Below are positions 44,023 to 53,973 of a stretch of 64,000 nucleotides of DNA, piece by piece; position 1 is the first letter of the stretch, and every line of letters begins with the position of its first letter. The stretch covers positions 558,001 through 622,000 of the forward strand of contig NZ_CBDFIX010000002.1 in assembly GCF_965248315.1 (NCBI RefSeq), read 5' to 3'. Source of the DNA: Ulvibacterium sp965248315. Lineage in GTDB: Bacteria; Bacteroidota; Bacteroidia; Flavobacteriales; Flavobacteriaceae. Position numbers and translations under genes: made by a program. The notes under the pieces are model-generated. The model saw only the letters and a program-made list of their open reading frames with translations. It had not been told where the DNA came from and did not search any database.

Positions 44023-45363
44023 ATGAAACATCTTAGCAAATTATTGGTTGTTGCCCTACTTGCAGTAGGATTCAACAGCATACAAGCGCAAGACGAGAAT
44101 AACCCTTGGCAGGTTCAGTTTGGGGTAAATGCCATAGACGTATATCCAACTGGTGATGTAAGTTCCTTTGGCAATGAGTTCTTCAATGCGAACGATCACT
44201 GGAATGTCCTTCCATCTATCTCCTACGTAGGTGTATCCAAGTCGGTAGGTAGCGGGTTTTCCGTTGGAGCTAGAGGTTCCTTGAACAAAATTAGCAAGTT
44301 TGGGGATACTAGGGTAGATGATCTCTCTCACTATGCGATTGATGGTACCATAAAATATGCCTTTTCTCCAAACACTTTCATAGACCCCTTCATTGAAGTT
44401 GGCGGTGGTTATACCTGGGTAGACGAAATAGGTGCCGGTACTGCAAATGGTGGTGTAGGTATCAATTTCTGGTTCACGGAAAATTTGGGCCTTACTGTTC
44501 AAACACAGTATAAGCATGCATTTGAGGATTATGGAGTTACTCACTGGCAGCATTTGGCCGGTATTTCCGTTAAATTCGGAGGAACCGATACAGATGGTGA
44601 TGGTATATACGATAAAGACGATGCCTGTCCAGAAGTTGCAGGTCTTGAGGCTTTCAACGGTTGTCCCGATGCTGATGGAGATGGAATAGAAGATAGCAAG
44701 GATAGCTGTCCTAATGAAGCTGGATCTAAAGAAATGAACGGTTGTCCCGATGCTGACGGAGATGGAATTGCCGATAAAGATGATGCTTGTCCTAACGAAG
44801 CAGGTCTTGCGGCCTTAGCCGGTTGTCCCGATGCTGACGGTGACGGTGTTGCCGATAAGGATGATGAGTGTCCTAATGAGGCTGGTCCTGCTGAAAACAA
44901 AGGATGCCCATGGCCAGATAAAGATGGTGACGGTGTGTTGGACAAAGATGATCAATGTCCTGATGTTGCCGGTACCGTAGCCAACCAAGGCTGTCCTGAA
45001 GTAACCGAAGAAGTTCAAAAGCAATTGAACGACTACGCTAGAACTATCTTGTTCGATACAGGTAAAGCTAGTATAAAAGCTGAATCTACTTCCGTAATGG
45101 TTGATATTATTCAAATTTTGAACGAGTATCCTAATGCCAAGTTTACTGTTGAAGGACATACTGATAGTGTAGGTAGTGCTAAATTGAACCAAGGTCTATC
45201 AGAAAAAAGAGCACTTTCCGTAAAAGAGTTCTTGGTAGAAAAAGGTATTGATGAGTTCAGATTGTCAGCCATTGGTTATGGAGAAGACAAGCCAATAGCT
45301 ACTAATAATACTAGAGCTGGTAGAAAGCAAAACAGAAGGGTAGAGATTAACTTAGTAAAATAA
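44023..45363 (+). CDS. OmpA-family outer membrane protein with thrombospondin type 3 repeats
   Basis: A 446-residue outer membrane protein. A signal peptide (about 1-22, ending SIQAQ) leads into an eight-strand beta-barrel (to about residue 185). Then come about five calcium-binding repeats of the pattern DxDxDGxxDxxDxCP (about 190-325) and a C-terminal OmpA peptidoglycan-binding domain with VEGHTDSVGSAKLN. The start is the ATG at 44023; a TTG six bases upstream is less likely. It links the outer membrane to the cell wall. Monocistronic: strong promoter before, terminator after. Confidence 0.95.
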   Translation: MKHLSKLLVVALLAVGFNSIQAQDENNPWQVQFGVNAIDVYPTGDVSSFGNEFFNANDHWNVLPSISYVGVSKSVGSGFSVGARGSLNKISKFGDTRVDDLSHYAIDGTIKYAFSPNTFIDPFIEVGGGYTWVDEIGAGTANGGVGINFWFTENLGLTVQTQYKHAFEDYGVTHWQHLAGISVKFGGTDTDGDGIYDKDDACPEVAGLEAFNGCPDADGDGIEDSKDSCPNEAGSKEMNGCPDADGDGIADKDDACPNEAGLAALAGCPDADGDGVADKDDECPNEAGPAENKGCPWPDKDGDGVLDKDDQCPDVAGTVANQGCPEVTEEVQKQLNDYARTILFDTGKASIKAESTSVMVDIIQILNEYPNAKFTVEGHTDSVGSAKLNQGLSEKRALSVKEFLVEKGIDEFRLSAIGYGEDKPIATNNTRAGRKQNRRVEINLVK

Positions 45364-45394
45364 GCTCTCCAAAGTACTGAGATAAATTAAGTTA

Positions 45395-45427
45395 AAAGCC
45401 CTGACAATTATGTCAGGGCTTTTTTTA
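45395..45427 (+). terminator. Rho-independent terminator after the OmpA-family gene
   Basis: Arms AAGCCCTGACA and TGTCAGGGCTT around ATTA, followed by seven T. It ends ten bases before the start codon of the AddB-like gene. Confidence 0.92.
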
Positions 45428-45436
45428 TTTTTAGCT

Positions 45437-48187
45437 ATGCAGAGTTTTTTGGAAGAAGTCATTAATGAGATATGGCAGAAGCACGGTACCTTTGAAAATA
45501 TTGTTTTCGTACTTCCCAGCAAACGGGCCGGAACCTTTCTAAAACATAGTATAGCAACAACAAGTAATAAGCCGCTTTTCGTTCCGGAAATATATAGCAT
45601 TGAGGACTTTATCCAAAAGATTTCCGGCCTCACTTCCATTAAGTCCACACAACAGCTCTTTGAACTTTATAGTGCCTATAAAAAAAGTTCGTATCCGAAT
45701 AAAGACGACTTTTTCGCCTTTTCTAAATGGGGAAGGACCTTGCTCCAAGATTTTAATGAAATAGACCGCTACATAATTAACACGGAAGAACTGTTTTCCA
45801 GTTTATCCGAAATTCAGAGATTAAACCAGTGGTCATTGGGTGCGGAAAAAACCAAAATCATGAAGGAATATCTCAAGTTTTGGGATGGCTTGCAGGAACT
45901 TTATGATGTATTTAACTCAACATTATTGGAAAAAGGGCTCGGCCATCAAGGATTAATATATAGACAGGCTTGTGAACGGTTGGATGACTATGTTAACGCC
46001 ATTGGGCACCAAGCACATATTTTCATAGGATTCAATGCCCTAAATACAGCAGAGAGCCAGATTATCCAAAAAATTCTTTCGACCACTAAGTCCGATATTT
46101 ATTGGGATCTAGATACTTACTTTTTAAATGACCCCGTACATGATGCTAGTCATTTTATTAGGTATCATCTTCGAAAGTGGCCCTATTTCCAGAACAACGC
46201 TCCAAAAGGCATCGGAACGAACTACAACTCCAAAAAGAAAATTCAAATCATAGGTGTTCCTAAAAATGTAGCCCAAGCCAAATACGTAGGACAGCTTTTA
46301 AACGAATTGAATAAACCAGTCTCAAACGGATTAAAGAATACGGCGGTTGTGCTTTCGGACGAGACCCTCCTCAACCCTTTATTAAACTCTATTCCCCAAG
46401 AAATTGAGCGCGTAAATATCACGATGGGCTATCCTTTGCAAAAAACATTGGTCGCAACTTTGTTCTCACAGCTCTTGAATCTTAATATCCATAGGACCAA
46501 TACAGGATGGTACTATCAGGATGTTCTGGATTTGCTCTCCCATCCCTATATTCAAAAGGCATTGGGTCAGGATATAAATGGCAATGTGGTTTCCTTGCCC
46601 GAAGAATTAAAGAAAAAAAACTGGGCCTATCTGGATACAAATAAAATCACATCGGTATTAGGCACAAAAAAAGATGTGGTTTCCTATCTATTTTCACATG
46701 ACACACCTACCCCGGAAGAGTTTATAAAGCACTGTTTGGCCATTATTAAACTTTTAAAGGACAGCTTGTACAACTCCAATGAAAAGCTCATCCTGGAATA
46801 CCTCTATAGGTTCTACAACCTTTTCAACCAAATATTGGGGATGCTGGCTAAATATGACTTCATAAAGGACTTAGAATCGCTTCAAGGCCTCTATCAAGAT
46901 TTGTTATCAGTGGAAACCCTGGATTTTAAGGGCGAGCCCTTGGAAGGACTTCAGGTAATGGGAATGTTGGAAAGCCGAAATTTGGACTTTGAGAATGTAA
47001 TCATTACTTCGGTCAATGAGGGTATTCTCCCTTCGGGTAAATCCAATAATTCCTTCATCCCCTTCGATCTTAAAGTATATCACGGTTTACCAACGTATAA
47101 GGAGAAGGATGCTGTTTATACCTATCATTTTTACAGATTGCTACAACGGGCAAAGCAAATTTTTATTCTATACAATACGGAACCGGATGTCCTTGAAGGA
47201 GGGGAAAGGAGTAGATTGATTATGCAACTTTTAACGGATGAACATAAAAAAGATGACATTCTTGAAAAAACAGCTGCCCCATTAGTAATGGCTCCTCCCA
47301 AAAACATAAATTCCATCATAAAGGATGATAACTTGCTAAATCTTATAAAAAGTCAGGCTAGCAGAGGATTCTCACCTACCTCCTTGAGTAATTACATTAG
47401 AAATCCCTTAGATTTTTACAAGAGAAACTTGCTCGGAATCAATGATGTAATGGAAGTTGAGGAAACCGTGGCCGCCAATACTTTTGGAACTATTATTCAC
47501 GATACCTTAGAACATATCTACACCCCTTTTGTTGGCAAATATTTGTCTGCTCCACATCTCAAGGCGGCCATACCGAATATAGAAAGGTTAGTGAAACTCA
47601 ACTTTGCGAAGAGCTATCCCGGCAGTGATATTACCAAAGGGAAGAATCTCATTGCCTTTAAGGTAATGGTAAGATACATTAACAACTTCATCAACCTTGA
47701 AATTGAACAACTAAATCATCATCAAATTAAAATTATTGCCTTAGAAATCAAGCTGAAAGCCCAACTTGACATCCCTAAAATCAGCTTTCCCGTAGTCTTA
47801 AAAGGAAAGCTAGATCGTGTAGATGAAATTGATGGTACTGTCCGAATTATCGATTATAAGACCGGGACGGTTATATCGTCGCAAGTAGAAATAACAACTT
47901 GGCAGAACATAATCGAAGATTATAAATATAGCAAGGCCTTTCAGTTACTGTGCTATTCCCTGCTTTATCACCAAAAAAATCCTTTGGACATGCTACAAGC
48001 CGGTATCATTTCATTTAAAAACCTAGGTGCCGGACTTCTTCAATTTGCCACCAAAGAAACCAAAAACAGTAGAAATAAGGATAGGAAAATCACCCAAAAA
48101 ACCTTGGAGGTCTTTAGAATACAACTGGAAAAATTAGTATTTGAAATATGTAATCCCGATGTGCCTTTTATAGAAAAAGAGGTTTAA
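45437..48187 (+). CDS. addB: AddB-like PD-(D/E)xK nuclease/helicase-fold protein
   Basis: A 916-residue protein. The N-terminal half has the inactivated helicase-like fold of AddB (IVFVLPSKRAGTFLK; no Walker A lysine loop), and the C-terminal nuclease has KGKLDRVDEIDG and IIDYKTG. The cysteines of the iron-sulfur cluster in Bacillus AddB are absent at the expected place (SLSNYIRNPLDFYK), as in other members of this phylum that I recall. I chose ATG 45437; an ATG at 45410 lies inside the ompA terminator. It should partner the AddA-like protein in break repair. Confidence 0.82.
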   Translation: MQSFLEEVINEIWQKHGTFENIVFVLPSKRAGTFLKHSIATTSNKPLFVPEIYSIEDFIQKISGLTSIKSTQQLFELYSAYKKSSYPNKDDFFAFSKWGRTLLQDFNEIDRYIINTEELFSSLSEIQRLNQWSLGAEKTKIMKEYLKFWDGLQELYDVFNSTLLEKGLGHQGLIYRQACERLDDYVNAIGHQAHIFIGFNALNTAESQIIQKILSTTKSDIYWDLDTYFLNDPVHDASHFIRYHLRKWPYFQNNAPKGIGTNYNSKKKIQIIGVPKNVAQAKYVGQLLNELNKPVSNGLKNTAVVLSDETLLNPLLNSIPQEIERVNITMGYPLQKTLVATLFSQLLNLNIHRTNTGWYYQDVLDLLSHPYIQKALGQDINGNVVSLPEELKKKNWAYLDTNKITSVLGTKKDVVSYLFSHDTPTPEEFIKHCLAIIKLLKDSLYNSNEKLILEYLYRFYNLFNQILGMLAKYDFIKDLESLQGLYQDLLSVETLDFKGEPLEGLQVMGMLESRNLDFENVIITSVNEGILPSGKSNNSFIPFDLKVYHGLPTYKEKDAVYTYHFYRLLQRAKQIFILYNTEPDVLEGGERSRLIMQLLTDEHKKDDILEKTAAPLVMAPPKNINSIIKDDNLLNLIKSQASRGFSPTSLSNYIRNPLDFYKRNLLGINDVMEVEETVAANTFGTIIHDTLEHIYTPFVGKYLSAPHLKAAIPNIERLVKLNFAKSYPGSDITKGKNLIAFKVMVRYINNFINLEIEQLNHHQIKIIALEIKLKAQLDIPKISFPVVLKGKLDRVDEIDGTVRIIDYKTGTVISSQVEITTWQNIIEDYKYSKAFQLLCYSLLYHQKNPLDMLQAGIISFKNLGAGLLQFATKETKNSRNKDRKITQKTLEVFRIQLEKLVFEICNPDVPFIEKEV

Positions 48188-48189
48188 TA

Positions 48190-48903
48190 TTACTTTTTAT
48201 CGGGTCTACTGGGCCTAACTTCAATTTTACTGGGTAATGTCCTCGGATGCATTTTAAGCAGGTCTAGAACCAATTCCCCAATATCTTCGGGTTGTATTTT
48301 CCATGAATCCTTTTCATCTGGTTCGTTGTTGTTAAAATGGGTAGCCACGGATCCCGGCATAATAGTGGATACCTTGATATCATATTTGCGTAAATCCAAC
48401 ATAGCGGCCTGGGTAAACCCGACCACCCCAAATTTAGTTGCGTTGTATCCGGCACCTGACGGGAAAAAATTGGTCCCGGCTAAACTGGCCAAGGTCATAT
48501 AATAACCCTTTGACTTCTTCAATGCCTCTACCGACGCCTTCAATGTATGGAAGACACCATTGAGATTGGTATTTATCATCTGGTGCCAGTGTTCTTCGGA
48601 CATTTCGTCCACAGGAGCAAAATGACCTACTCCGGCATTGGCCAGCACAATATCCAGCTGTCCCCAATGATTCAAGATCTTCTGTATGGCCCCCTCTTCG
48701 TCGCCATGTTTGGTTACATCGGATTGCAGGGCCAAAACGTTTTCTTCATTACCTAACCTTTTGGCGGCTTTTTGAACGGTTTCCAAGGTTCTTCCGCTAA
48801 TGGCAACCCTTAAGCCTGCCGCAATCAACTTTTCGGCCACTCCATATCCTATTCCTTTTGAGCCTCCCGTAATATAGGCTACTCTATTTTTTAAATTCAT
48901 CAT
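48190..48903 (-). CDS. SDR-family oxidoreductase
   Basis: A 237-residue short-chain dehydrogenase. The cofactor loop TGGSKGIG is at 12-19, NAGVGH carries the NAG motif, and the catalytic Tyr and Lys lie in GYNATKFG. The start at 48903 (or 48900) sits just before the first beta-strand; a longer frame would reach back toward the tRNA region and only add a hydrophobic tail without family support. It converges with the AddB-like gene, whose stop is two bases away. Substrate unknown. Confidence 0.87.
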   Translation of the reverse strand: MMNLKNRVAYITGGSKGIGYGVAEKLIAAGLRVAISGRTLETVQKAAKRLGNEENVLALQSDVTKHGDEEGAIQKILNHWGQLDIVLANAGVGHFAPVDEMSEEHWHQMINTNLNGVFHTLKASVEALKKSKGYYMTLASLAGTNFFPSGAGYNATKFGVVGFTQAAMLDLRKYDIKVSTIMPGSVATHFNNNEPDEKDSWKIQPEDIGELVLDLLKMHPRTLPSKIEVRPSRPDKK

Positions 48904-48973
48904 CGAATTAATTTTCTGAAAAAATACCATTCCAACGATTAAAATGGCAATGGAAAGCGTTATTGTTTTCTTA

Positions 48974-49003
48974 AAAAACAAACCACCGCTAAAGCGGTGG
49001 TTT
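48974..49003 (-). terminator. Rho-independent terminator of the tRNA-Ala gene
   Basis: Arms ACCACCGCT and AGCGGTGGT followed on the minus strand by TTGTTTTTT, directly after the tRNA 3' end. Confidence 0.88.
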
Positions 49004-49080
<77 letters not shown>

Positions 49081-49132
49081 GAAATTTTAGGCCCCAAAGG
49101 AACTACTTTTTGAGAAAGTATCAAAATGCAAA

Positions 49133-49930
49133 TCAATCTTTCTTAACGCTCAATACCAATACCGGAATAGGAACGGAAAATTCCGATTTCAAGATGGTAT
49201 TCTTCTCCCACAATTTTTTGAAGAAGCCCCTCTTTCTTCTAAATACACAGAGCAAATCTGGATCCAAGGATTGAAAATGCTCCAAAACACCATGATAGGT
49301 GGTGGCATTCTCCGTAACGGTCAAGTTGGAGCAAATATCCATCAAAGCCGTATTTACTTGCAAATCCTCATCAGAATACCCCGGAGTCTTTACCAACAGC
49401 AAATTCACTTTAGACCTATGCTTCCTTTTTATCGCAATAAGCGGGTCCAAAATCCTGTTTCTTTTCAAAATTCCCGACTTAAAGGCAGTCATTATCCTTT
49501 TAAAGGGTTTGTATTGGGTTCCCTTGGGAATAATCAGGGTTGGAATGTCAGTTCTTTTAATGATACGTCCCGAAACATTGCCCAAATACAATTCTTCCTG
49601 AATATCAGAACTTCGCGGAGCGATAATAATAAAGTCAATGCCCAATTCCGAATCAATTTCCTTTATACCGTCAATTATATCCCCATTGTAAGTAACTATC
49701 TGTATGGAAATTCCCTTGGCATCTACCTTTGCCACAACTTCTTTTAGGCGTTCCTTGCCACTTTCGGCAACTTTTTCCTTAACATTTCCTAGACTACCTG
49801 CTTTGGTCTTTACATTGAAAGCCTCCATAACACAGATGTCAAAAGAAAACTTTACGGCGAAATCCACAGCGTATTGCAGTGTTTCATGAGAATCAGGAGA
49901 GGTGCCTATTGGCACCAGAATTTTGTCCAT
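49133..49930 (-). CDS. Universal stress protein (tandem Usp domains)
   Basis: A 265-residue protein with two Usp halves. The first starts KILVPIGTSPDSHETLQYAVDFA and is better conserved than the second. A typical glycine-rich ATP loop is only partly present: NVSGRIIKRTDIPTLIIP. Function is a general stress role by family. The gene lies upstream of the tRNA on the same strand and is divergent to the GNAT gene. Confidence 0.88.
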   Translation of the reverse strand: MDKILVPIGTSPDSHETLQYAVDFAVKFSFDICVMEAFNVKTKAGSLGNVKEKVAESGKERLKEVVAKVDAKGISIQIVTYNGDIIDGIKEIDSELGIDFIIIAPRSSDIQEELYLGNVSGRIIKRTDIPTLIIPKGTQYKPFKRIMTAFKSGILKRNRILDPLIAIKRKHRSKVNLLLVKTPGYSDEDLQVNTALMDICSNLTVTENATTYHGVLEHFQSLDPDLLCVFRRKRGFFKKLWEKNTILKSEFSVPIPVLVLSVKKD

Positions 49931-49980
49931 GTTCCTACTATTATGATTATTACTCTAAATTTACAACAAATAAAGCAACT

Positions 49981-50481
49981 GTGATAAGACGTGCAAAAAT
50001 AGGGGAAATCCCTGAAATACTCGCCATAACCAAAGCCTGTGCCACTTATATGATAAAAAAGGGGATTTTCCAGTGGAATGAACACTACCCTTCCCAAAAT
50101 GCATTTGAAAAGGATATTGAAAGGGGGGAGCTCTTTGTACTGCTATTGGATGGCTCTATAATAGGCACCATTGTAATCTCCACTCTGATGGACGAAGAGT
50201 ATGTTCCCATAACATGGTTGTCTTCCAATAGGAACAATCTCTATATCCATAGGTTATCCGTACACCCAAAGTATCAAGGAAAGGGATATGCACAGCAACT
50301 CATGGATTTTGCTGAAAAATATGCCAAGACAAATAACTTCACTTCTGTACGTCTTGACACTTTTAGCCAAAATAAGCGCAATCAAAAATTCTATGAAACA
50401 AGGGGGTATCAAAAATTAGGGGATATTTACTTTCCAAAACAAAGTGAGCATCCTTTCCATTGTTATGAACTACTTCTCTAA
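49981..50481 (+). CDS. GNAT-family N-acetyltransferase
   Basis: A 166-residue acetyltransferase. The acetyl-CoA binding motif A is RLSVHPKYQGKGYAQQLMDF, with the Q/R-x-x-G-x-G/A loop, followed by the terminal strand region FYETRGYQKLG. I chose GTG at 49981, right before the first strand IRRAKIGEI; an upstream ATG would overlap the divergent stress gene and add unrelated residues. Acceptor molecule unknown. Confidence 0.82.
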   Translation: MIRRAKIGEIPEILAITKACATYMIKKGIFQWNEHYPSQNAFEKDIERGELFVLLLDGSIIGTIVISTLMDEEYVPITWLSSNRNNLYIHRLSVHPKYQGKGYAQQLMDFAEKYAKTNNFTSVRLDTFSQNKRNQKFYETRGYQKLGDIYFPKQSEHPFHCYELLL

Positions 50482-50496
50482 TTCTCGAACCTATCT

Positions 50497-51831
50497 TTGA
50501 AAACCGCAATTAGTTTTAAGACCATAAATAGGCTTGCAGTTCCAGCAACCATTGCCGGAATTGCCGAACCTATTTTATCAATAACGGACACTGCCATTGT
50601 GGGAAACATTCCTGTGGACGGACTGGAATCTTTAGCCGCGGCTGGTATTGTAGGGTCCTTTTTATCTATGCTAATCTGGGTCTTGGGACAAACGCGCAGC
50701 GCAATTTCGGCCCTTATAGCACAATATTTGGGTGCAGGGCGTTTGGAAGATATAAAAACCTTGCCTGCACAGGCCATCTATTTAAACATTACTCTCAGCA
50801 TTCTTATTTTACTTTCAACAATCTTTTTGGTAGATGATATTTTTCGATTGTTAAACGCTTCAGGCAAGATATTGGAATACTGTATCTCCTATTATTCAAT
50901 TCGGGTCTGGGGATTTCCTTTAACACTCTTCGTCTTCGCGGTAATAGGGATTTTTACAGGACTTCAAAACACCTTTTGGCCTATGTTGATCGCCATAACC
51001 GGAGCAATACTTAATATTGTACTGGACTTCATCCTGGTTTTTGGCATAGACGGTATTTTGGATCCACTTTATTTGGAAGGAGCGGCCTGGGCCAGTCTTA
51101 TTGCCCAAGGCACAATGGCCCTAATGGCATTCGTCCTTTTGATTGCAAAAACGGATATTCATTTAAAACTTCAATTACCGATACACCCAGAACTGGGAAG
51201 GTTAATTGGTATGAGCCTAAATCTCTTTGTGCGGGCAATAGCCTTAAACGTTGCCCTAATCTTGGCCGTACGTGAGGCGACCAATTTGGGAGATAGATAT
51301 ATAGGGGCCCATACCATAGCCATCAATCTTTGGCTATTTTCCGCCTTCTTTATTGATGGATATGCAGCGGCCGGCAATATTATGGGAGGACGCCTTTTAG
51401 GGGCCAGGGATTATCATGGATTATGGAGATTGACCAAAAAAATTACCCAATATGGCCTCGCAGTTAGTTTCGTTCTGGTCCTTATCAGTTCTCTTTTTTA
51501 TAAGCCCTTGGGTGATATTTTTTCCAATGACACAATTGTTCTTGAAACTTTTTACAGCGTCTTTTTTATAGTAATCATAGGGTTGCCCATAAATTCCATG
51601 GCATTTGTATTGGATGGTCTCTTCAAAGGGTTGGGAGAAATGAAATACTTGAGAAATGTTTTACTCCTTGCCACTTTTTTGGGCTTTGTCCCTATACTCT
51701 ATTTAAGCAAGTATTTAGGTTGGGGGTTACATGGTATTTGGATCGCCCTTACCTTTTGGATGGTTATCCGCAGCGGGGCCTTGGTCGTCAAATTTTGGCA
51801 AAAGTTTCGGCCACTGGCGCAAAACAACTAA
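50497..51831 (+). CDS. MATE-family efflux transporter
   Basis: A 444-residue transporter with about 12 membrane spans. The N-terminal PATIAGIAEPILSITDTAIVG segment is typical of DinF-like MATE proteins, which export drugs or metabolites using a sodium or proton gradient. It starts at TTG (50497), 15 bases after the GNAT stop; no ATG is available near the family start. Substrate unknown. Confidence 0.9.
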   Translation: MKTAISFKTINRLAVPATIAGIAEPILSITDTAIVGNIPVDGLESLAAAGIVGSFLSMLIWVLGQTRSAISALIAQYLGAGRLEDIKTLPAQAIYLNITLSILILLSTIFLVDDIFRLLNASGKILEYCISYYSIRVWGFPLTLFVFAVIGIFTGLQNTFWPMLIAITGAILNIVLDFILVFGIDGILDPLYLEGAAWASLIAQGTMALMAFVLLIAKTDIHLKLQLPIHPELGRLIGMSLNLFVRAIALNVALILAVREATNLGDRYIGAHTIAINLWLFSAFFIDGYAAAGNIMGGRLLGARDYHGLWRLTKKITQYGLAVSFVLVLISSLFYKPLGDIFSNDTIVLETFYSVFFIVIIGLPINSMAFVLDGLFKGLGEMKYLRNVLLLATFLGFVPILYLSKYLGWGLHGIWIALTFWMVIRSGALVVKFWQKFRPLAQNN

Positions 51832-51852
51832 TTTTAGGTAAAACAAAGCCAT

Positions 51853-52620
51853 ATGGGCACGAATAGGGAAAACGGGAGTCTATATACGAGGATAGATGGC
51901 AAAGTGGCCACAGTGGAATTTGGGCATCCTGCCGGAAATTCCTTTGTGGCCGAACTTTTAAATCGGCTGACCAATGAGTTGCATGCCCTTTCCGAAAATC
52001 AAAATATTTCCGTTGTCGTCCTAAAGTCGGAAGGTGATCGGGTTTTCTGTGGAGGGGCTTCCTTTAACGAACTGACCGCTATCACAAATATAGAAGAGGG
52101 AAGACTATTTTTTAGCGGATTTGCCCATGTAATCAATGCCATGCGCAGCTGTAAAAAGCCGATTATCGGTCGCGTTCAAGGCAAGACCGTAGGTGGGGGC
52201 GTAGGCCTAGCGGCGGCATGTGATTATGTTTTTGCCTCCGTTAACGCCTCCATCCGACTTTCTGAAATCTCTATTGGAATTGCCCCTCTGGTAATTGGAC
52301 CGGTCGTGGAGCGAAAAATAGGAAAGGCTGCCATTGCAGAACTATCCTTCTCCCCTACTGAATGGAAAAATGCCTACTGGGCGAATGAAAAGGGGCTCTT
52401 CTCCAAAGTCTTTGATACCCCTGGGGAAATGGACAAAGAATTGGATTTTTCCGTAAGTCAGCTTGCGGGATATAATCCTGAAGCCCTTCAAGAATGGAAA
52501 AAAACGCTTTGGGAAGGAACCTCACATTGGGATAAATTATTACTGGAACGGGCAGCGATAACCGGAAAATTAGTGCTATCAGAATTTACAAAAAAAGCCT
52601 TGGCAAAATTTAAAAAATAA
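51853..52620 (+). CDS. Enoyl-CoA hydratase/isomerase family protein
   Basis: A 255-residue crotonase-fold enzyme. The CoA oxyanion-hole segments are CGGASFNELTAI and GKTVGGGVGLAAACDYVFAS. The usual catalytic glutamates are not obvious: the position after GGG holds VGLAAAC, so the reaction may differ from hydration. It follows the MATE gene by 21 bases and precedes the PHP lipoprotein by 12 bases, so these could be co-transcribed. Confidence 0.88.
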   Translation: MGTNRENGSLYTRIDGKVATVEFGHPAGNSFVAELLNRLTNELHALSENQNISVVVLKSEGDRVFCGGASFNELTAITNIEEGRLFFSGFAHVINAMRSCKKPIIGRVQGKTVGGGVGLAAACDYVFASVNASIRLSEISIGIAPLVIGPVVERKIGKAAIAELSFSPTEWKNAYWANEKGLFSKVFDTPGEMDKELDFSVSQLAGYNPEALQEWKKTLWEGTSHWDKLLLERAAITGKLVLSEFTKKALAKFKK

Positions 52621-52632
52621 CGGTAACCATCC

Positions 52633-53862
52633 ATGAAAAGAATGCAAAAACAAAGAATTATCCCGATACTATTGCTGCTCCTTTTTATAACAAATGGTTG
52701 TAAAAAAGATAAAGCCACGCCAAAGGACAGTCCATCCCCAAAATGGTATAAGGGAAACCTACATACCCATTCCTATTGGAGTGATGGTGATGAATTTCCC
52801 GAAGTGATTTTGGATTGGTACAAAGCCAAGGATTATCAATTCATCGCCTTATCCGATCATAATATCTTGGCAGAAGGTGAAAAATGGATCGAGATTTCCG
52901 AGGATTCCCTTTATCAAAAAGCGTTTCAAAACTATTTGGAAAACTATGGATCCCATTGGGTGGAACATAAGATAGATTCAGGGCGAACTTTGGTCCGGTT
53001 AAAAACATACGAAGAGTATAAAGGACACGCCGAGGAAGAAGGTGAATTCCTGATTATCCCATCCGAAGAAATTACTGATAGTTTTGAGAACAAACCCCTG
53101 CATATGAATGCGACCAACATTCAAAACAAAATTGAACCCCAGGGCGGAAGCAGTGTGTTGCAAGTGCTACAGAACAACATTGACGAGGTAATCAAACAAA
53201 GACAAGAAACAGGAGTACCTATTATGCCCCACATAAACCATCCAAATTTTCACTATGCCATTGACCTCAACGATATGATAGCATTAAATGGGGAACGATT
53301 TTTTGAAGTATACAATGGGCATCCTATGGTTCACAATATGGGTGATTCGGTCCATATTTCAACAGAGGAAATGTGGGACCTCATTAATATTTCATACTTG
53401 GAAAAGAAAAAACCGCTACTTTACGGTTTGGCCACGGACGATTCCCATCATTATCATAAGAAAGGCAGTGAATGGAGCAATGCGGGACGGGGCTGGGTAA
53501 TGGTGCAGACCGACTCTCTCACCGCTACTTCCTTGATTGACGCTATGGAATCGGGGGACTTTTATGCCAGTACGGGGGTGTCACTTAAAAAAGTGGAATA
53601 TGCTAAAAACAAGTTATCTATTGAAGTATTGGAAGAAGAGGGAATAAACTATACCCTAACATTTATCGGTTGTAGAAAAGGAAAGTCACAACCGGAAGAG
53701 TTCGTTTCCACTAAAGGAACCAGGGGCGATTTTGAACTTACTGATGATATATTGTTTGTACGTTGTAAAATAATTTCGTCCAAATTGCAGGACAATCCTA
53801 TTGAGAGTATTTTATATGAAATGGCGTGGACCCAACCGGTACTTAAAATGGATAACCCCTAA
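52633..53862 (+). CDS. PHP-domain metallohydrolase lipoprotein (CehA/McbA-like)
   Basis: A 409-residue protein with a lipoprotein signal ending in ITNGC (lipobox Cys about residue 23). The PHP metal-binding motifs are GNLHTHSYWSDGD, IALSDHN and MPHINHPNFH, followed by a C-terminal part. Relatives hydrolyse phosphoesters, but this exported group's substrate is not known. Anchoring in a membrane suggests breakdown of an external compound. Confidence 0.85.
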   Translation: MKRMQKQRIIPILLLLLFITNGCKKDKATPKDSPSPKWYKGNLHTHSYWSDGDEFPEVILDWYKAKDYQFIALSDHNILAEGEKWIEISEDSLYQKAFQNYLENYGSHWVEHKIDSGRTLVRLKTYEEYKGHAEEEGEFLIIPSEEITDSFENKPLHMNATNIQNKIEPQGGSSVLQVLQNNIDEVIKQRQETGVPIMPHINHPNFHYAIDLNDMIALNGERFFEVYNGHPMVHNMGDSVHISTEEMWDLINISYLEKKKPLLYGLATDDSHHYHKKGSEWSNAGRGWVMVQTDSLTATSLIDAMESGDFYASTGVSLKKVEYAKNKLSIEVLEEEGINYTLTFIGCRKGKSQPEEFVSTKGTRGDFELTDDILFVRCKIISSKLQDNPIESILYEMAWTQPVLKMDNP

Positions 53863-53973
53863 AAAATCGGAGGCACAGGGAGAGACATCAAAACGAGTCG
53901 CTCTGCAAAATTGGTGGATGGAAATTCCAATAATGCTTAAAATAGTACGTTCTATTTCTCAAAATTAATTTCT

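Noticed and set aside
48904..48981. Hydrophobic N-terminal extension of the SDR protein
   Set aside because: It comes from bases between the gene and the tRNA terminator; the dehydrogenase fold starts right after the ATGs at 48903/48900.
49879..49980. Longer GNAT protein starting at 49879
   Set aside because: It would overlap the divergent stress-protein gene, and the extra residues (rich in Tyr and Cys) have no place in the GNAT fold.
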